From contig NZ_CP015079.1 of NCBI RefSeq assembly GCF_001653335.1, forward strand, positions 3,968,001 through 4,032,000: a stretch of 64,000 bases of DNA, written 5' to 3'. The notes under the pieces were generated by a model. The model was not told where the DNA came from. It ran no database searches and was given only the letters and a program-made list of their open reading frames with translations. This document shows positions 9,849-17,444 of this stretch, piece by piece (the first letter of the stretch is position 1; every line of letters begins with the position of its first letter). The position numbers and the translations under genes are program-made. The stretch comes from Nocardioides dokdonensis FR1436. Its GTDB lineage: Bacteria > Actinomycetota > Actinomycetes > Propionibacteriales > Nocardioidaceae.

Positions 9849-11203
9849 TGTCGCCGCACCGCCTTGTCGTAGAGCGAGGTGAGCCGGTCGTCGGGGTCGT
9901 GGGCGGCCTTGACGGCCGCCAGCTGTGCGCCGTCGTAGAGCCGGTCGAAGGTGTCGCGGTCGTAGAACGCCTCGGAGTAGAGCGACTTGTGCCCGCCGAG
10001 CGCGTGCACCTGCTGCTCGATGGCGCGGTTGGTCGGGCCGTCGGACGCGTCCGGACCCACGTGCACGGTGCCCCAGAAGCCGATGTTGACGTAGGTCTCG
10101 CCGGGGGCGAGCGGGTACGTCGGCCAGTCGCGCCGGGCGACGAGGGGGCACAGCCACACCGGGCGCATGCCGACGTGCTCGTCGAACCAGGCGAGGAACT
10201 CGGGCAGCCGGGCCAGGGGCACCTCGACGTCCTGGATCACCCGCTCGCGCTGCGGACGCCCGGCCCGACGGTCCAGCCGGTCGACCAGCCCGAGACGGGC
10301 GTCCAGCCCGACCAGGCGGCGGAAGACGTCGGAGCGGCGCCACCGCCGGGGCCACACCCGACGCACCAGCGGGTGCTGGGCGCCGAACGCCGCCGAGCAC
10401 CAGAACCAGTCGGTGTCCCAGCGCCAGAGGTAGTCGGCCATGGTGAGCAGGTCCTCGGAGCGCTCCCTGATCGAGCGGTAGTAGACCTGCTGCCCGGTGT
10501 AGTCCGAGGTCGGGGCGTCGGTGGGCTCCACCCAGGTGGCCAGGGTGAGGTAGTGCTCCCCCGGCGCGAAGGCGACGCCGTCGAGGCCGTCGACGCGGGT
10601 GCCCTCCCACTCGCCCTCCGCGGTGATCCGCGCGATGGCCTCGACCAGGCGGGCCGGGTCGTCGAGGCGGACGTGGCGCAGCGCCACGCGGCCGGGCGCC
10701 CGCTCGAGCTCGATGCGCAGCCGCGTCGCGTAGCCCAGCGAGCCGTAGGAGTTCGGGAAGGCGTCGAAGAGCGGGTCGCCGGGGCGGGTCGTGACGACGT
10801 CACCGGCGCCGGTGAGCACGTCCATCTCCAGCACCGACTCGTGCGGCAGCCCGTGCCGGAAGCTCGTGGACTCGATGCCCAGCCCGGTGACCGCCCCGCC
10901 CAGGGTGATGGTGCGCAGCTGCGGCACCACCAGTGGGACCAGGTCGTGCACGAGGGTCGCCTCGACGAGGTCCTCGTAGGTGCACATGCCCTGCACCTGC
11001 GCCGTGCGCGCCACCGGGTCGACCTCGAGGACCCCGGTCAGGCCGCTGACGTCCAGCCCCGGACCGGTGCGGGCGGTGCGGGGGCGGAAGAGGTTCGAGG
11101 TCGTCTTGGCCAGCCGCACCGGCGAACCCGCCGGGATGGCGGCGTACGACGCCCGGAGCCGTTCGACGGCTCCTGCATGTGCTGACCGGGTGCTGCTCGC
11201 CAC
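9845..11203 (-). CDS. tmsA: FAD-binding oxidoreductase, 10-methylene fatty acyl reductase type
   Basis: A 452-aa FAD_binding_4 (VAO-like) protein with the PxxR-T-T-S-N-L start, LRTITLGGAVTGLGIES as the flavin loop (about 105-121) and a long C-terminal substrate domain. In tms/bfa systems the partner flavoprotein reduces the 10-methylene group made by TmsB with NADPH. The GTG at 11203 is chosen because TAGATT lies 7 nt upstream and no ribosome site is present, so the mRNA is probably leaderless; a longer frame runs back past the divergent promoter and is rejected. It heads the tmsA-tmsB-SIP-era series. No separate tmsC is visible. Confidence 0.76.
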   Translation of the reverse strand: MASSTRSAHAGAVERLRASYAAIPAGSPVRLAKTTSNLFRPRTARTGPGLDVSGLTGVLEVDPVARTAQVQGMCTYEDLVEATLVHDLVPLVVPQLRTITLGGAVTGLGIESTSFRHGLPHESVLEMDVLTGAGDVVTTRPGDPLFDAFPNSYGSLGYATRLRIELERAPGRVALRHVRLDDPARLVEAIARITAEGEWEGTRVDGLDGVAFAPGEHYLTLATWVEPTDAPTSDYTGQQVYYRSIRERSEDLLTMADYLWRWDTDWFWCSAAFGAQHPLVRRVWPRRWRRSDVFRRLVGLDARLGLVDRLDRRAGRPQRERVIQDVEVPLARLPEFLAWFDEHVGMRPVWLCPLVARRDWPTYPLAPGETYVNIGFWGTVHVGPDASDGPTNRAIEQQVHALGGHKSLYSEAFYDRDTFDRLYDGAQLAAVKAAHDPDDRLTSLYDKAVRRQ

Positions 11204-11210
11204 CTCGACC

Positions 11211-11216
11211 AATCTA
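11211..11216 (-). promoter_or_regulatory. Leaderless -10 box (TAGATT) for tmsA-tmsB-SIP-era
   Basis: TAGATT on the minus strand sits 7 nt before the tmsA GTG. It lies in the 58-bp gap shared with the divergent polyketide operon, so the two units probably have back-to-back promoters. Confidence 0.6.
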
Positions 11217-11249
11217 CGCCTGGGTGGGGCCGTGTGGTGCCCGACACGG

Positions 11250-11255
11250 TAGACA
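11250..11255 (+). promoter_or_regulatory. Candidate -10 box (TAGACA) for the type III PKS operon
   Basis: TAGACA is 6 nt before the GTG at 11262, in the leaderless arrangement seen elsewhere in the window, but its last base departs from TANNNT. Confidence 0.4.
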
Positions 11256-11261
11256 GGGGGC

Positions 11262-12062
11262 GTGATGTGGCAGCGGACCGGCGCGCTCCTGGGCGCAGCC
11301 CACCCCGGGCCGGCCCTGGCCGTGACCGTGCTCGCGGGGCTGCTGGCGCTGCCCGCCGACCTGCAGGCCGGCACCGCGGCGCTCGTGGTGGCCGCGGTGC
11401 TGACCGGCCAGCTGTCGATCGGCTGGTCCAACGACCTGATCGACGTACGCCGCGACCGCGCGGTCGGTCGCACCGACAAGCCGCTGGCCACCGGGGAGCT
11501 GCCGCTGCGGCTGGTGCAGTGGTGCTGCGGCGCGGCGCTGGCGACCACGATCGTGCTCTCCCTCGCGGTCGGTCTGCCCGCGGGGCTGGCGCACCTCCTG
11601 CTGGTCGCGGCCGGGTGGGCCTACAACCTCGGGCTGAAGTCGACCCTCCTCTCGTGGCTGCCCTACGCGGTCGCCTTCGGGGGGCTGCCGGCGTTCGTCT
11701 GGCTCGCCGGCGCCCTCGACCCGCCCCTGTGGGGCGTGGGCGCCGGAGCCCTGCTGGGCGTCGGGGCGCACCTGCTCAACGTGCTGCCCGACCTCGAGGA
11801 CGATGCGCGCACCGGCGTCCGCGGGCTCCCGCACCGACTGGGCCCCCGGCTGGTGCCCGTGGTGGCGGTCGCCGTGCTGGTCACCGCGAGCGCCGTGATC
11901 GCCGCCGGCGCCCCGGACCTGCGTGGCTGGGTGCTGGCGCTGGGGGCGCTGCTGGTGGTGGGGCTCGCCGCGGTCGCGCTGGTGCGCTCGGGGCGCGACG
12001 CCTTCCGGGCCGCGGTCGGGATCGCCCTGGTGGACGTCGTGCTGCTCGTGGTGGCCGGATGA
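11262..12062 (+). CDS. UbiA-family prenyltransferase
   Basis: A 266-aa polytopic membrane protein that should move a prenyl group from a prenyl diphosphate to an aromatic acceptor. The two Asp-rich motifs are present: NDLIDVRRDRAVG (57-69, NDxxDxxxD) and DLEDDARTGVRG (about 178). About eight hydrophobic helices separate them. It opens a six-gene operon with a type III polyketide synthase, so the acceptor is probably the resorcinol or hydroquinone made there. The agq cluster of Actinoplanes missouriensis also pairs a UbiA protein with a type III PKS. The GTG at 11262 is followed directly by ATG, so either may start. Stop and next start overlap in ATGA. Confidence 0.88.
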   Translation: MMWQRTGALLGAAHPGPALAVTVLAGLLALPADLQAGTAALVVAAVLTGQLSIGWSNDLIDVRRDRAVGRTDKPLATGELPLRLVQWCCGAALATTIVLSLAVGLPAGLAHLLLVAAGWAYNLGLKSTLLSWLPYAVAFGGLPAFVWLAGALDPPLWGVGAGALLGVGAHLLNVLPDLEDDARTGVRGLPHRLGPRLVPVVAVAVLVTASAVIAAGAPDLRGWVLALGALLVVGLAAVALVRSGRDAFRAAVGIALVDVVLLVVAG

Positions 12063-13264
12063 CTCCCGCGAGCAGCCACGAGCACGACCTGGTGGTCGTG
12101 GGCGCCGGCCCCGCGGGAGCAGCGGCCGCCCTGGGCGCGCTGAAAGAGGACCCGTCGCTGCGCGTGCTGCTGCTGGACCGGGCGGACTTCCCGCGCGACA
12201 AGTGCTGCGGCGACGGCATCGCACCCCACGTGCTCGACGTGCTGGCCCCGCTCGGCGCCGCCGACGTGGTGGCGGGCTGGCGCTCCCTGCAGCACCTCAC
12301 GCTGTCCCGCGGGGACCGCGACGTGGCCGGGCGGATGCGCCGCGACGTCCACGTCATCCCCCGCGAGGTCTTCGACGCACGCCTGGTCGAGCGGGCCGTG
12401 GAGCGTGGCGCCGAGCTGCGCCGCCACCGTGTCTCCAAGGTCACGACCGGCCGTGCGGGGGTGCAGGTCGACGACCTGGGCGCCCCGGTCGTGGTCGGCG
12501 CCGACGGGGTGCACTCCGCCGTGCGCGGCGGCATCGGGCTCGCCCCCACCGGCCGCCGCGCCCTCGCGCTGCGCGGCTACGCCCCCACCCCGCCGGGGCG
12601 CCGCGGCCTGCAGGTGATCCGCTACGGCGAGCGCCGCCAGCCCTCCTACGCCTGGTCCTTCGACCGCGGCGACGGGCTGTCCAACGTGGGCTACGGCGAG
12701 CTGGCCGACGACCCGGGCGACAAGCCGTCACGGGCCCTGCTGCTCGAGCAGCTCGAGGAGCTGCTGCCCGGCTCCACCGCAGGCGGCACCGCGTGGCGCG
12801 GCCACCACCTGCCGCTGTCCGGGCGGCGGTGGACCCACCCCGACGGCCGCGTGCTGCTGGCCGGCGACGCCGCCGGGCTGGTCAACCCGATGACCGGCGA
12901 GGGCATCTACTACGCCGTCGCCACCGGGGCGCTGGCCGGCCGGGCCGCAGCCCGGGCGCTGCGCGCCGGCGAGCCGTACGCCGCGGGCGCGGCGTACGCG
13001 CGCGACGTACGAACGCTGCTGGCCCGCCACCTCGGGCACACCTGGGCCGCCTCGCACCTGTCGCGCCACCCCGCCGTCGTCGACGCGGGCATCCGCGCCG
13101 CGAGCCGCGACCAGGCGGTCTTCGACGACCTGGTCGAGATCGGGCTCGGCGGTGGCACGATCACGCCACGGCTCGGCCGCGGCCTGGTCGCGGGCCTGGT
13201 CACCGACGTGGCCGGCCGCCGTACCGACCGACGGGCCGACCGACGGGCCGCCACCCCCACCTGA
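12059..13264 (+). CDS. FAD-dependent oxidoreductase, geranylgeranyl-reductase-like
   Basis: A 401-aa flavoprotein with an N-terminal dinucleotide fold VVGAGPAGAAAA (about 10-21), the DKCCGDGI segment typical of geranylgeranyl reductases, and GDAAGLVNPMTGEGI as the second FAD motif (about 270). Family members saturate isoprenoid double bonds or, less often, hydroxylate aromatics. Beside a UbiA enzyme it most plausibly reduces the prenyl chain (for example geranyl to dihydrogeranyl); that is inference. It starts in an ATGA overlap with the UbiA gene and ends in an Arg/Thr-rich tail that may be disordered. A 50-nt gap separates it from the PKS. Confidence 0.82.
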   Translation: MTPASSHEHDLVVVGAGPAGAAAALGALKEDPSLRVLLLDRADFPRDKCCGDGIAPHVLDVLAPLGAADVVAGWRSLQHLTLSRGDRDVAGRMRRDVHVIPREVFDARLVERAVERGAELRRHRVSKVTTGRAGVQVDDLGAPVVVGADGVHSAVRGGIGLAPTGRRALALRGYAPTPPGRRGLQVIRYGERRQPSYAWSFDRGDGLSNVGYGELADDPGDKPSRALLLEQLEELLPGSTAGGTAWRGHHLPLSGRRWTHPDGRVLLAGDAAGLVNPMTGEGIYYAVATGALAGRAAARALRAGEPYAAGAAYARDVRTLLARHLGHTWAASHLSRHPAVVDAGIRAASRDQAVFDDLVEIGLGGGTITPRLGRGLVAGLVTDVAGRRTDRRADRRAATPT

Positions 13265-13314
13265 CCTGCACGACACCCACCCGCACCACGACCGCCCGAC
13301 GATCGGAGCCCACC

Positions 13315-14379
13315 ATGCAGATCCTCTCGGCCCGGAGCGCCCTGCCGGAGCACCGGCACACCCAGGACGAGATCACCGACGCCTTCGCCGGGGTCATCGC
13401 CCGGGGGCGGCTCGACGAGCGGGTGCTGCGCCGGTTCCACCGCAACGCCGGCGTCAGCCAGCGCCACCTCGCGCTGCCCCTCGAGGCCTACGCGGAGCTG
13501 AGCGGCTTCACCGAGGCCAACGACCACTTCATCGAGCAGGCCGTGGTGCTGGGCTCGCGGGCCGTCGAGGAGGCGCTCAAGGCCGCCGACCTGACACCCA
13601 GCGACGTCGACCTGCTGATGGTCGCGACCGTCACCGGCCTGGCGATCCCCTCCCTCGACGCCCGGATCGCGGCGGTGACCGGGATGCGCCCCGACGTGAA
13701 GCGGGTGCCGCTGGTGGGCCTGGGCTGCGTCGCGGGCGCCGCCGGCGTCGCCCGGCTGCACGACTACCTGCTCGGCCGCCCCGACCACGTCGCGGTCCTG
13801 ATCGCGGTCGAGCTGTGCTCGCTGACCGTGCAGCGCGACGACGTGTCGGTGCCCAACCTGGTCGCCAGCGGTCTCTTCGGCGACGGCGCCGGCGCGGTCG
13901 TGGCCCGCGGCAGTGCCGGCGAACCCGGTCGTGCCGAGGTGCTGGACACCCGGAGCCGTCTCTACCCCGACTCCGAGCGCACGATGGGCTTCGACGTCAC
14001 CAGCGGCGGCCTGCGCATCGTCCTGGACGCCGAGGTGCCCGCGATCGTGGGTCGCTACATCCGCGACGACGTCGACGGTTTCCTCGCCACCCACGACCTC
14101 ACCCGCGCCGACGTGGGGTGGTGGGTCTGCCACCCCGGCGGCCCCAAGGTGATCGAGGCCCTCCAGGAGGCGCTCGAGCTGGAGCGCGAGGACGTCCGGC
14201 TGACGTGGGAGTCGCTCGACCGGGTCGGCAACCTGTCGTCGGCCTCGGTGCTGCACGTCCTCGAGTCCACCCTGCGCGAGCGGCCGCCGCGACCCGGGTC
14301 CTACGGGATGATGCTGGCCATGGGACCCGGCTTCTGCTCCGAGCTCGTCCTGCTGCGCGCCGGCGAGGGTGCCCTGTGA
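13315..14379 (+). CDS. Type III polyketide synthase
   Basis: A 354-aa chalcone/stilbene-synthase superfamily enzyme that would extend an acyl-CoA starter with malonyl-CoA and cyclise it. The catalytic triad is complete: Cys138 in GLGCVAGAAG, His273 in CHPGGPK and Asn306 in GNLSSAS. GDGAGAVV near 189 and the C-terminal MAMGPGF loop are also standard. It groups by context with alkylresorcinol or alkylpyrone enzymes (SrsA, AgqA types) that take long fatty starters; chain length cannot be read here. The ATG at 13315 has a GGAG site 6 nt before it. The next gene starts inside its stop codon. Confidence 0.95.
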   Translation: MQILSARSALPEHRHTQDEITDAFAGVIARGRLDERVLRRFHRNAGVSQRHLALPLEAYAELSGFTEANDHFIEQAVVLGSRAVEEALKAADLTPSDVDLLMVATVTGLAIPSLDARIAAVTGMRPDVKRVPLVGLGCVAGAAGVARLHDYLLGRPDHVAVLIAVELCSLTVQRDDVSVPNLVASGLFGDGAGAVVARGSAGEPGRAEVLDTRSRLYPDSERTMGFDVTSGGLRIVLDAEVPAIVGRYIRDDVDGFLATHDLTRADVGWWVCHPGGPKVIEALQEALELEREDVRLTWESLDRVGNLSSASVLHVLESTLRERPPRPGSYGMMLAMGPGFCSELVLLRAGEGAL

Positions 14380-14915
14380 CCTCGCTGACCGCCTTCACCG
14401 TCGTCGTCGCGCTCGTCGCCCTCGAACGGGTGGCGGAGCTGGTCGTCTCCAAGCGCAACGCCGCCTGGTCCTTCGCCCGGGGCGGCGTCGAGACCGGCCA
14501 GGGCCACTACCCCGTCATGGTGGTGCTGCACACGGGGCTGCTGGTCGCGATGCTCGTGGAGGCCCACCTCCGCCGACCCGACGTCCCCAGCGCCCTGGCC
14601 TGGTCGATGCTGGCGCTGGTGGTCGCCTCCCAGGCGCTGCGCTGGTGGTGCATCAGCGCCCTCGGGCCGCGCTGGAACACCCGCGTGATCGTGGTGCCCG
14701 GCCTCGCGCCGGTCACCGGGGGGCCCTACCGGTTCTTCTCCCACCCCAACTACGTCGCGGTCGTGCTCGAGGGTGCGGCGCTGCCGCTGCTGCACCTGTC
14801 CTGGGTCACCGCGCTGGTCTTCACCGTCGCCAACGCCGCGCTGCTCACCGTCCGGCTGCGGGTCGAGGACACCGCACTGGCCACCCTTCCCCCGGTCGGG
14901 GTCGGTCGTGGGTGA
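14376..14915 (+). CDS. Isoprenylcysteine carboxyl-methyltransferase-like membrane O-methyltransferase
   Basis: A 179-aa membrane protein with about four or five helices and the ICMT signature near the C-terminal half: GPYRFFSHPNYVAVVLEG (about 116-133), then RLRVEDTAL. Members next to type III PKS genes, such as SrsB of Streptomyces griseus, methylate phenolic hydroxyls of alkylresorcinols rather than prenylcysteine. That role fits here as no prenylated protein substrate is expected. GTG start within the PKS stop (GTGA), so tightly coupled. The stop lies 8 nt inside the following flavoprotein gene. Confidence 0.87.
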   Translation: MTSLTAFTVVVALVALERVAELVVSKRNAAWSFARGGVETGQGHYPVMVVLHTGLLVAMLVEAHLRRPDVPSALAWSMLALVVASQALRWWCISALGPRWNTRVIVVPGLAPVTGGPYRFFSHPNYVAVVLEGAALPLLHLSWVTALVFTVANAALLTVRLRVEDTALATLPPVGVGRG

Positions 14916-15942
14916 GCCGGTGCGCGACCTCGTCGTGGCCGGCGGCGGACCCGTGGGGCTGGCTGCCGCGCTGCACGCGCGCCGCGCCGGGCTCGACGTG
15001 GTGGTCGTCGAGCCCCGCACCGGAGACGTGGACAAGGCCTGCGGCGAGGGCCTGATGCCCGGGGCGCTCGCGCGCCTGGCCGACCTCGGCGTCGAGGTGG
15101 CCGGCATCGACCTGGCGGGCATCCGCTACCGCGACCACCGGCGCAGCGTCGACGCCCGGTTCCGGCACGGTCCCGGCCGGGGGGTGCGGCGTACGACGTT
15201 GCACGCGGGGTTGTCGCGCCGCCTCGCCGAGGAGGGCATCGAGGTCCGCCACGAGGCGGTGCGCTCGGTCGTCGACCGCGGCACCCACCTGCTGGTCGAC
15301 GGCCGGCCGGCCCGCTACCTGCTCGCCGCCGACGGACTGCACTCCCCCGTGCGTCGCCTGGTCGGGCTGGAGGCGCCGGTGCGCGGCCGGAGGCGCTACG
15401 GCCAGCGCTGCCACCTCCGCGTCGCGCCGTGGAGCGAGTTCGTCGAGGTGCACTGGGCGCAGGACGCGGAGGCCTACGTCACCCCGGTCGCCCCCGACCT
15501 CGTCGGGCTGGCGATCCTGAGCAGCCGTCGCGCCCCCTTCGCCACCCTCGTCGAGGGCTTCGGCGAGCTCCGCGAGCGGGTCGCTGCCGCCGAGAGCACC
15601 CGCGTGCTCGGCGCGGGACCGCTGCGCCAGTCCGCTCGGCACCGGGTCGCGGGTCGGGTGCTGCTGGTCGGCGACGCGGCCGGCTACGTCGACGCGCTGA
15701 CCGGCGAGGGCATCGCCCTGGGACTGGCCGAGGCGGCGGCCGCGGTGGCCGCCGTCGCCGCCGACGCCCCCGAGGGGTACGACGCCACCTCGCGCCGCCT
15801 GCGCCGGCGCCACGAGCTGCTGACCCGCGGCCTGGTCACCGCCACCCGCCACCAGGTGGTGCGCCGGCGGCTGGTCGCCGCCGCCGACCGGGTGCCGTGG
15901 GCCTTCGACGCCGCCGTGAACCAGCTGGCGAGGCCGGCATGA
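14908..15942 (+). CDS. FAD-dependent aromatic hydroxylase (monooxygenase)
   Basis: A 344-aa group-A-type flavoprotein. FAD motifs are VVAGGGPVGLAAA (about 9-21), DGLHSPVRR (about 144) and GDAAGYVDALTGEGIALG (about 254). Beside a phenolic-lipid PKS and methyltransferase it matches the SrsC/AgqC role: hydroxylating the resorcinol ring so that a hydroquinone or quinone forms. It shares the DKACGEG segment with the reductase-like gene at 12059, so one of the two could have the other activity. GTG at 14908 overlaps the methyltransferase by 8 nt; its stop overlaps idi in ATGA. Confidence 0.82.
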   Translation: MGEPVRDLVVAGGGPVGLAAALHARRAGLDVVVVEPRTGDVDKACGEGLMPGALARLADLGVEVAGIDLAGIRYRDHRRSVDARFRHGPGRGVRRTTLHAGLSRRLAEEGIEVRHEAVRSVVDRGTHLLVDGRPARYLLAADGLHSPVRRLVGLEAPVRGRRRYGQRCHLRVAPWSEFVEVHWAQDAEAYVTPVAPDLVGLAILSSRRAPFATLVEGFGELRERVAAAESTRVLGAGPLRQSARHRVAGRVLLVGDAAGYVDALTGEGIALGLAEAAAAVAAVAADAPEGYDATSRRLRRRHELLTRGLVTATRHQVVRRRLVAAADRVPWAFDAAVNQLARPA

Positions 15943-16529
15943 GCGCCCGGACCGATCCCGACGGCCCCGTCGAGCAGGTCGTGCTCCTCGACGAGTCCGG
16001 GCAGGCCATCGGCGCCGCCGACAAGGCCCGGGTGCACCACGCCGACACCCCGCTGCACCTGGCGTTCTCCTGCTACGTCTTCGACGACGCCGGCCGGATC
16101 CTCCTGACCCAGCGAGCGCTGGGCAAGCGCACCTTCCCCGGGGTGTGGACCAACAGCTGCTGCGGCCACCCGGGCCCCGGTGAACCCCTCGAGCAGGCCG
16201 TGCGCCGCCGGCTCGACCAGGAGCTGGGTCTCGAGGTCGGTGAGCTCGACCTCGTCCTGCCCGGCTTCCGCTACCGCGCGGCGATGCAGGGCGTGGTCGA
16301 GAACGAGATGTGCCCGGTCCTGGTCACCCGCACCACCGCCCGGCCGGCCCCGAACCCCGACGAGGTCGAGGACGTCGTCTGGGTCCCCTGGGCCGAGTTC
16401 CGCACCTCGGTGCTCGACGGCACCCGCGAGATCAGTCCCTGGTGCGCCCTGCAGGTCCGCGCCCTGCCCGAGGATCCGTGGGCAGCACCCGCCCGTCCCA
16501 CCAGCGAGCTGCCCCCCGCCCTCCACTGA
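15939..16529 (+). CDS. idi: Isopentenyl-diphosphate delta-isomerase, type I
   Basis: Interconverts isopentenyl and dimethylallyl diphosphate, supplying the starter for prenyl chains. At 196 aa it carries the Nudix-like core: TNSCCGHP (71-78, catalytic Cys75), R-R-x-x-x-E-L-G-L following, and VENEMCPV with the catalytic Glu region near 115. Its place as last gene of the UbiA-PKS operon suggests it boosts isoprenoid precursors for the cluster product, although the cell may also use it generally. ATG overlaps the upstream stop. It is followed almost at once by four 22-bp repeat units. Confidence 0.95.
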   Translation: MSARTDPDGPVEQVVLLDESGQAIGAADKARVHHADTPLHLAFSCYVFDDAGRILLTQRALGKRTFPGVWTNSCCGHPGPGEPLEQAVRRRLDQELGLEVGELDLVLPGFRYRAAMQGVVENEMCPVLVTRTTARPAPNPDEVEDVVWVPWAEFRTSVLDGTREISPWCALQVRALPEDPWAAPARPTSELPPALH

Positions 16530-16530
16530 C

Positions 16531-16618
16531 GACCCGGCCCAGATGTCGCGTCGACCCGGCCCAGATGTCGCGTCGAGCCGGCGCAGATGTCGCGTCGAGC
16601 CGGCGCAGATGTTCTGAG
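16531..16618 (+). repeat. 22-bp tandem repeat array A (four units) downstream of idi
   Basis: Units of GACCCGGCCCAGATGTCGCGTC occupy 16531-16552 and 16553-16574 exactly; the third differs at two positions and the fourth is cut after the GATGT core. The array begins one base after the idi stop. Inverted copies of the same unit flank the IS30 element. No spacers separate units, so it is not a CRISPR. Confidence 0.85.
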
Positions 16619-16633
16619 TGGTCGGTGCGCTGA

Positions 16634-17308
16634 TCACCCCCAGGGAGCCCCGTGCACGACCCGCCGCCATCGCGGGTCCGGGGCGCCCCCACGACGTACG
16701 GCGGCCAGATCGGCGTCGCGATCCTCGTGGTCGGCCAGCCGAGAAGCGCCTCGCTCAGGGCCCGCGGCGCCGGGACTCCAGCTCTCGGACCATCCACCAC
16801 GACTCGTGGTCAGGACCCGACCTGGTGCCTCGAGGTGCACCAGCGCGCCGCTGACCACCTCCAACCAGGCGTCGTCCTGGGTCTCGAGGACGTCGGCGGA
16901 GCCGGAGTCACAGGCGTCGCAGTGACAGTCCAGGCCCAGCACGACCACGGGTGGCTCACCGGCGTGCAGCTCGACGTCGACCAGCAGCCCGTCATCCGAC
17001 CGGGTTCCCACCACCAGCACCGACAATGCACCGGCTGCGCGCGGGACCACACGCCAGGCACCCCGGGTCGAGGCGGCGACGCCGCTGGGGCCGACCTCCT
17101 CGCGCGATGCCAGGCCGAGCCCGGTCAGGGCGAGCGTCCACGCCAGGGCGCGAGCGCCCTCGATGCGCCACCTGGCGGGGTCGGAGACCCGGGAGTACTC
17201 CTCCTCGAGCGGCTCCCGCTCGGGGTGCGGGGACGCCCATCCCGGCGTGCTCGCCGCCGTCACCGCGAAGCGCGCCTCGACCTCGCGCAGCAGCACCGGC
17301 TCGTCCAT
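16634..17308 (-). CDS. DUF6226-like hypothetical protein
   Basis: A 224-aa soluble protein without signal peptide or membrane segments. A Cys cluster LDCHCDACDSGSADVL (about 128-143) followed by acidic residues is its most distinctive part and resembles the actinobacterial DUF6226 family, whose function is unknown. The N-terminus is acidic and helical; the C-terminus is Arg-rich and ends in a Trp-Arg-Arg segment. The Cys/His group could bind a metal (inference). ATG at 17308. It sits alone between two arrays of inverted 22-bp repeats and converges on idi. Confidence 0.65.
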   Translation of the reverse strand: MDEPVLLREVEARFAVTAASTPGWASPHPEREPLEEEYSRVSDPARWRIEGARALAWTLALTGLGLASREEVGPSGVAASTRGAWRVVPRAAGALSVLVVGTRSDDGLLVDVELHAGEPPVVVLGLDCHCDACDSGSADVLETQDDAWLEVVSGALVHLEAPGRVLTTSRGGWSESWSPGAAGPERGASRLADHEDRDADLAAVRRGGAPDPRWRRVVHGAPWG

Positions 17309-17350
17309 GCGTCGCAGCGTAGACCGCAGTCGTCACGCGAGTCGGCTGGA

Positions 17351-17394
17351 TTTCTCGGGCCGGGGTCGCCGCGACATTCGGGCCGGGTCGGCGA
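17351..17394 (-). repeat. 22-bp repeat array B, left of the IS30 element
   Basis: One clear unit (17373-17394, GACATTCGGGCCGGGTCGGCGA on the plus strand) and one decayed unit before it. Orientation is opposite to array A and equal to the copies right of the IS, so arrays B and C look like one array split by the insertion. Confidence 0.65.
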
Positions 17395-17402
17395 GGCGGG
17401 TT

Positions 17403-17422
17403 CTAGGTAGTGATGCAACACC
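17403..17422 (+). repeat. IS30 left inverted repeat
   Basis: Pairs with 18609-18628 at 18 of 20 positions; lies 22 bp before the transposase ATG. Confidence 0.8.
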
Positions 17423-17444
17423 TCGATGACTGAGGAGTTGTGCC

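Noticed and set aside
16531..16618. CRISPR array
   Set aside because: Units are contiguous 22-mers with no spacers, and no cas genes are in the window.
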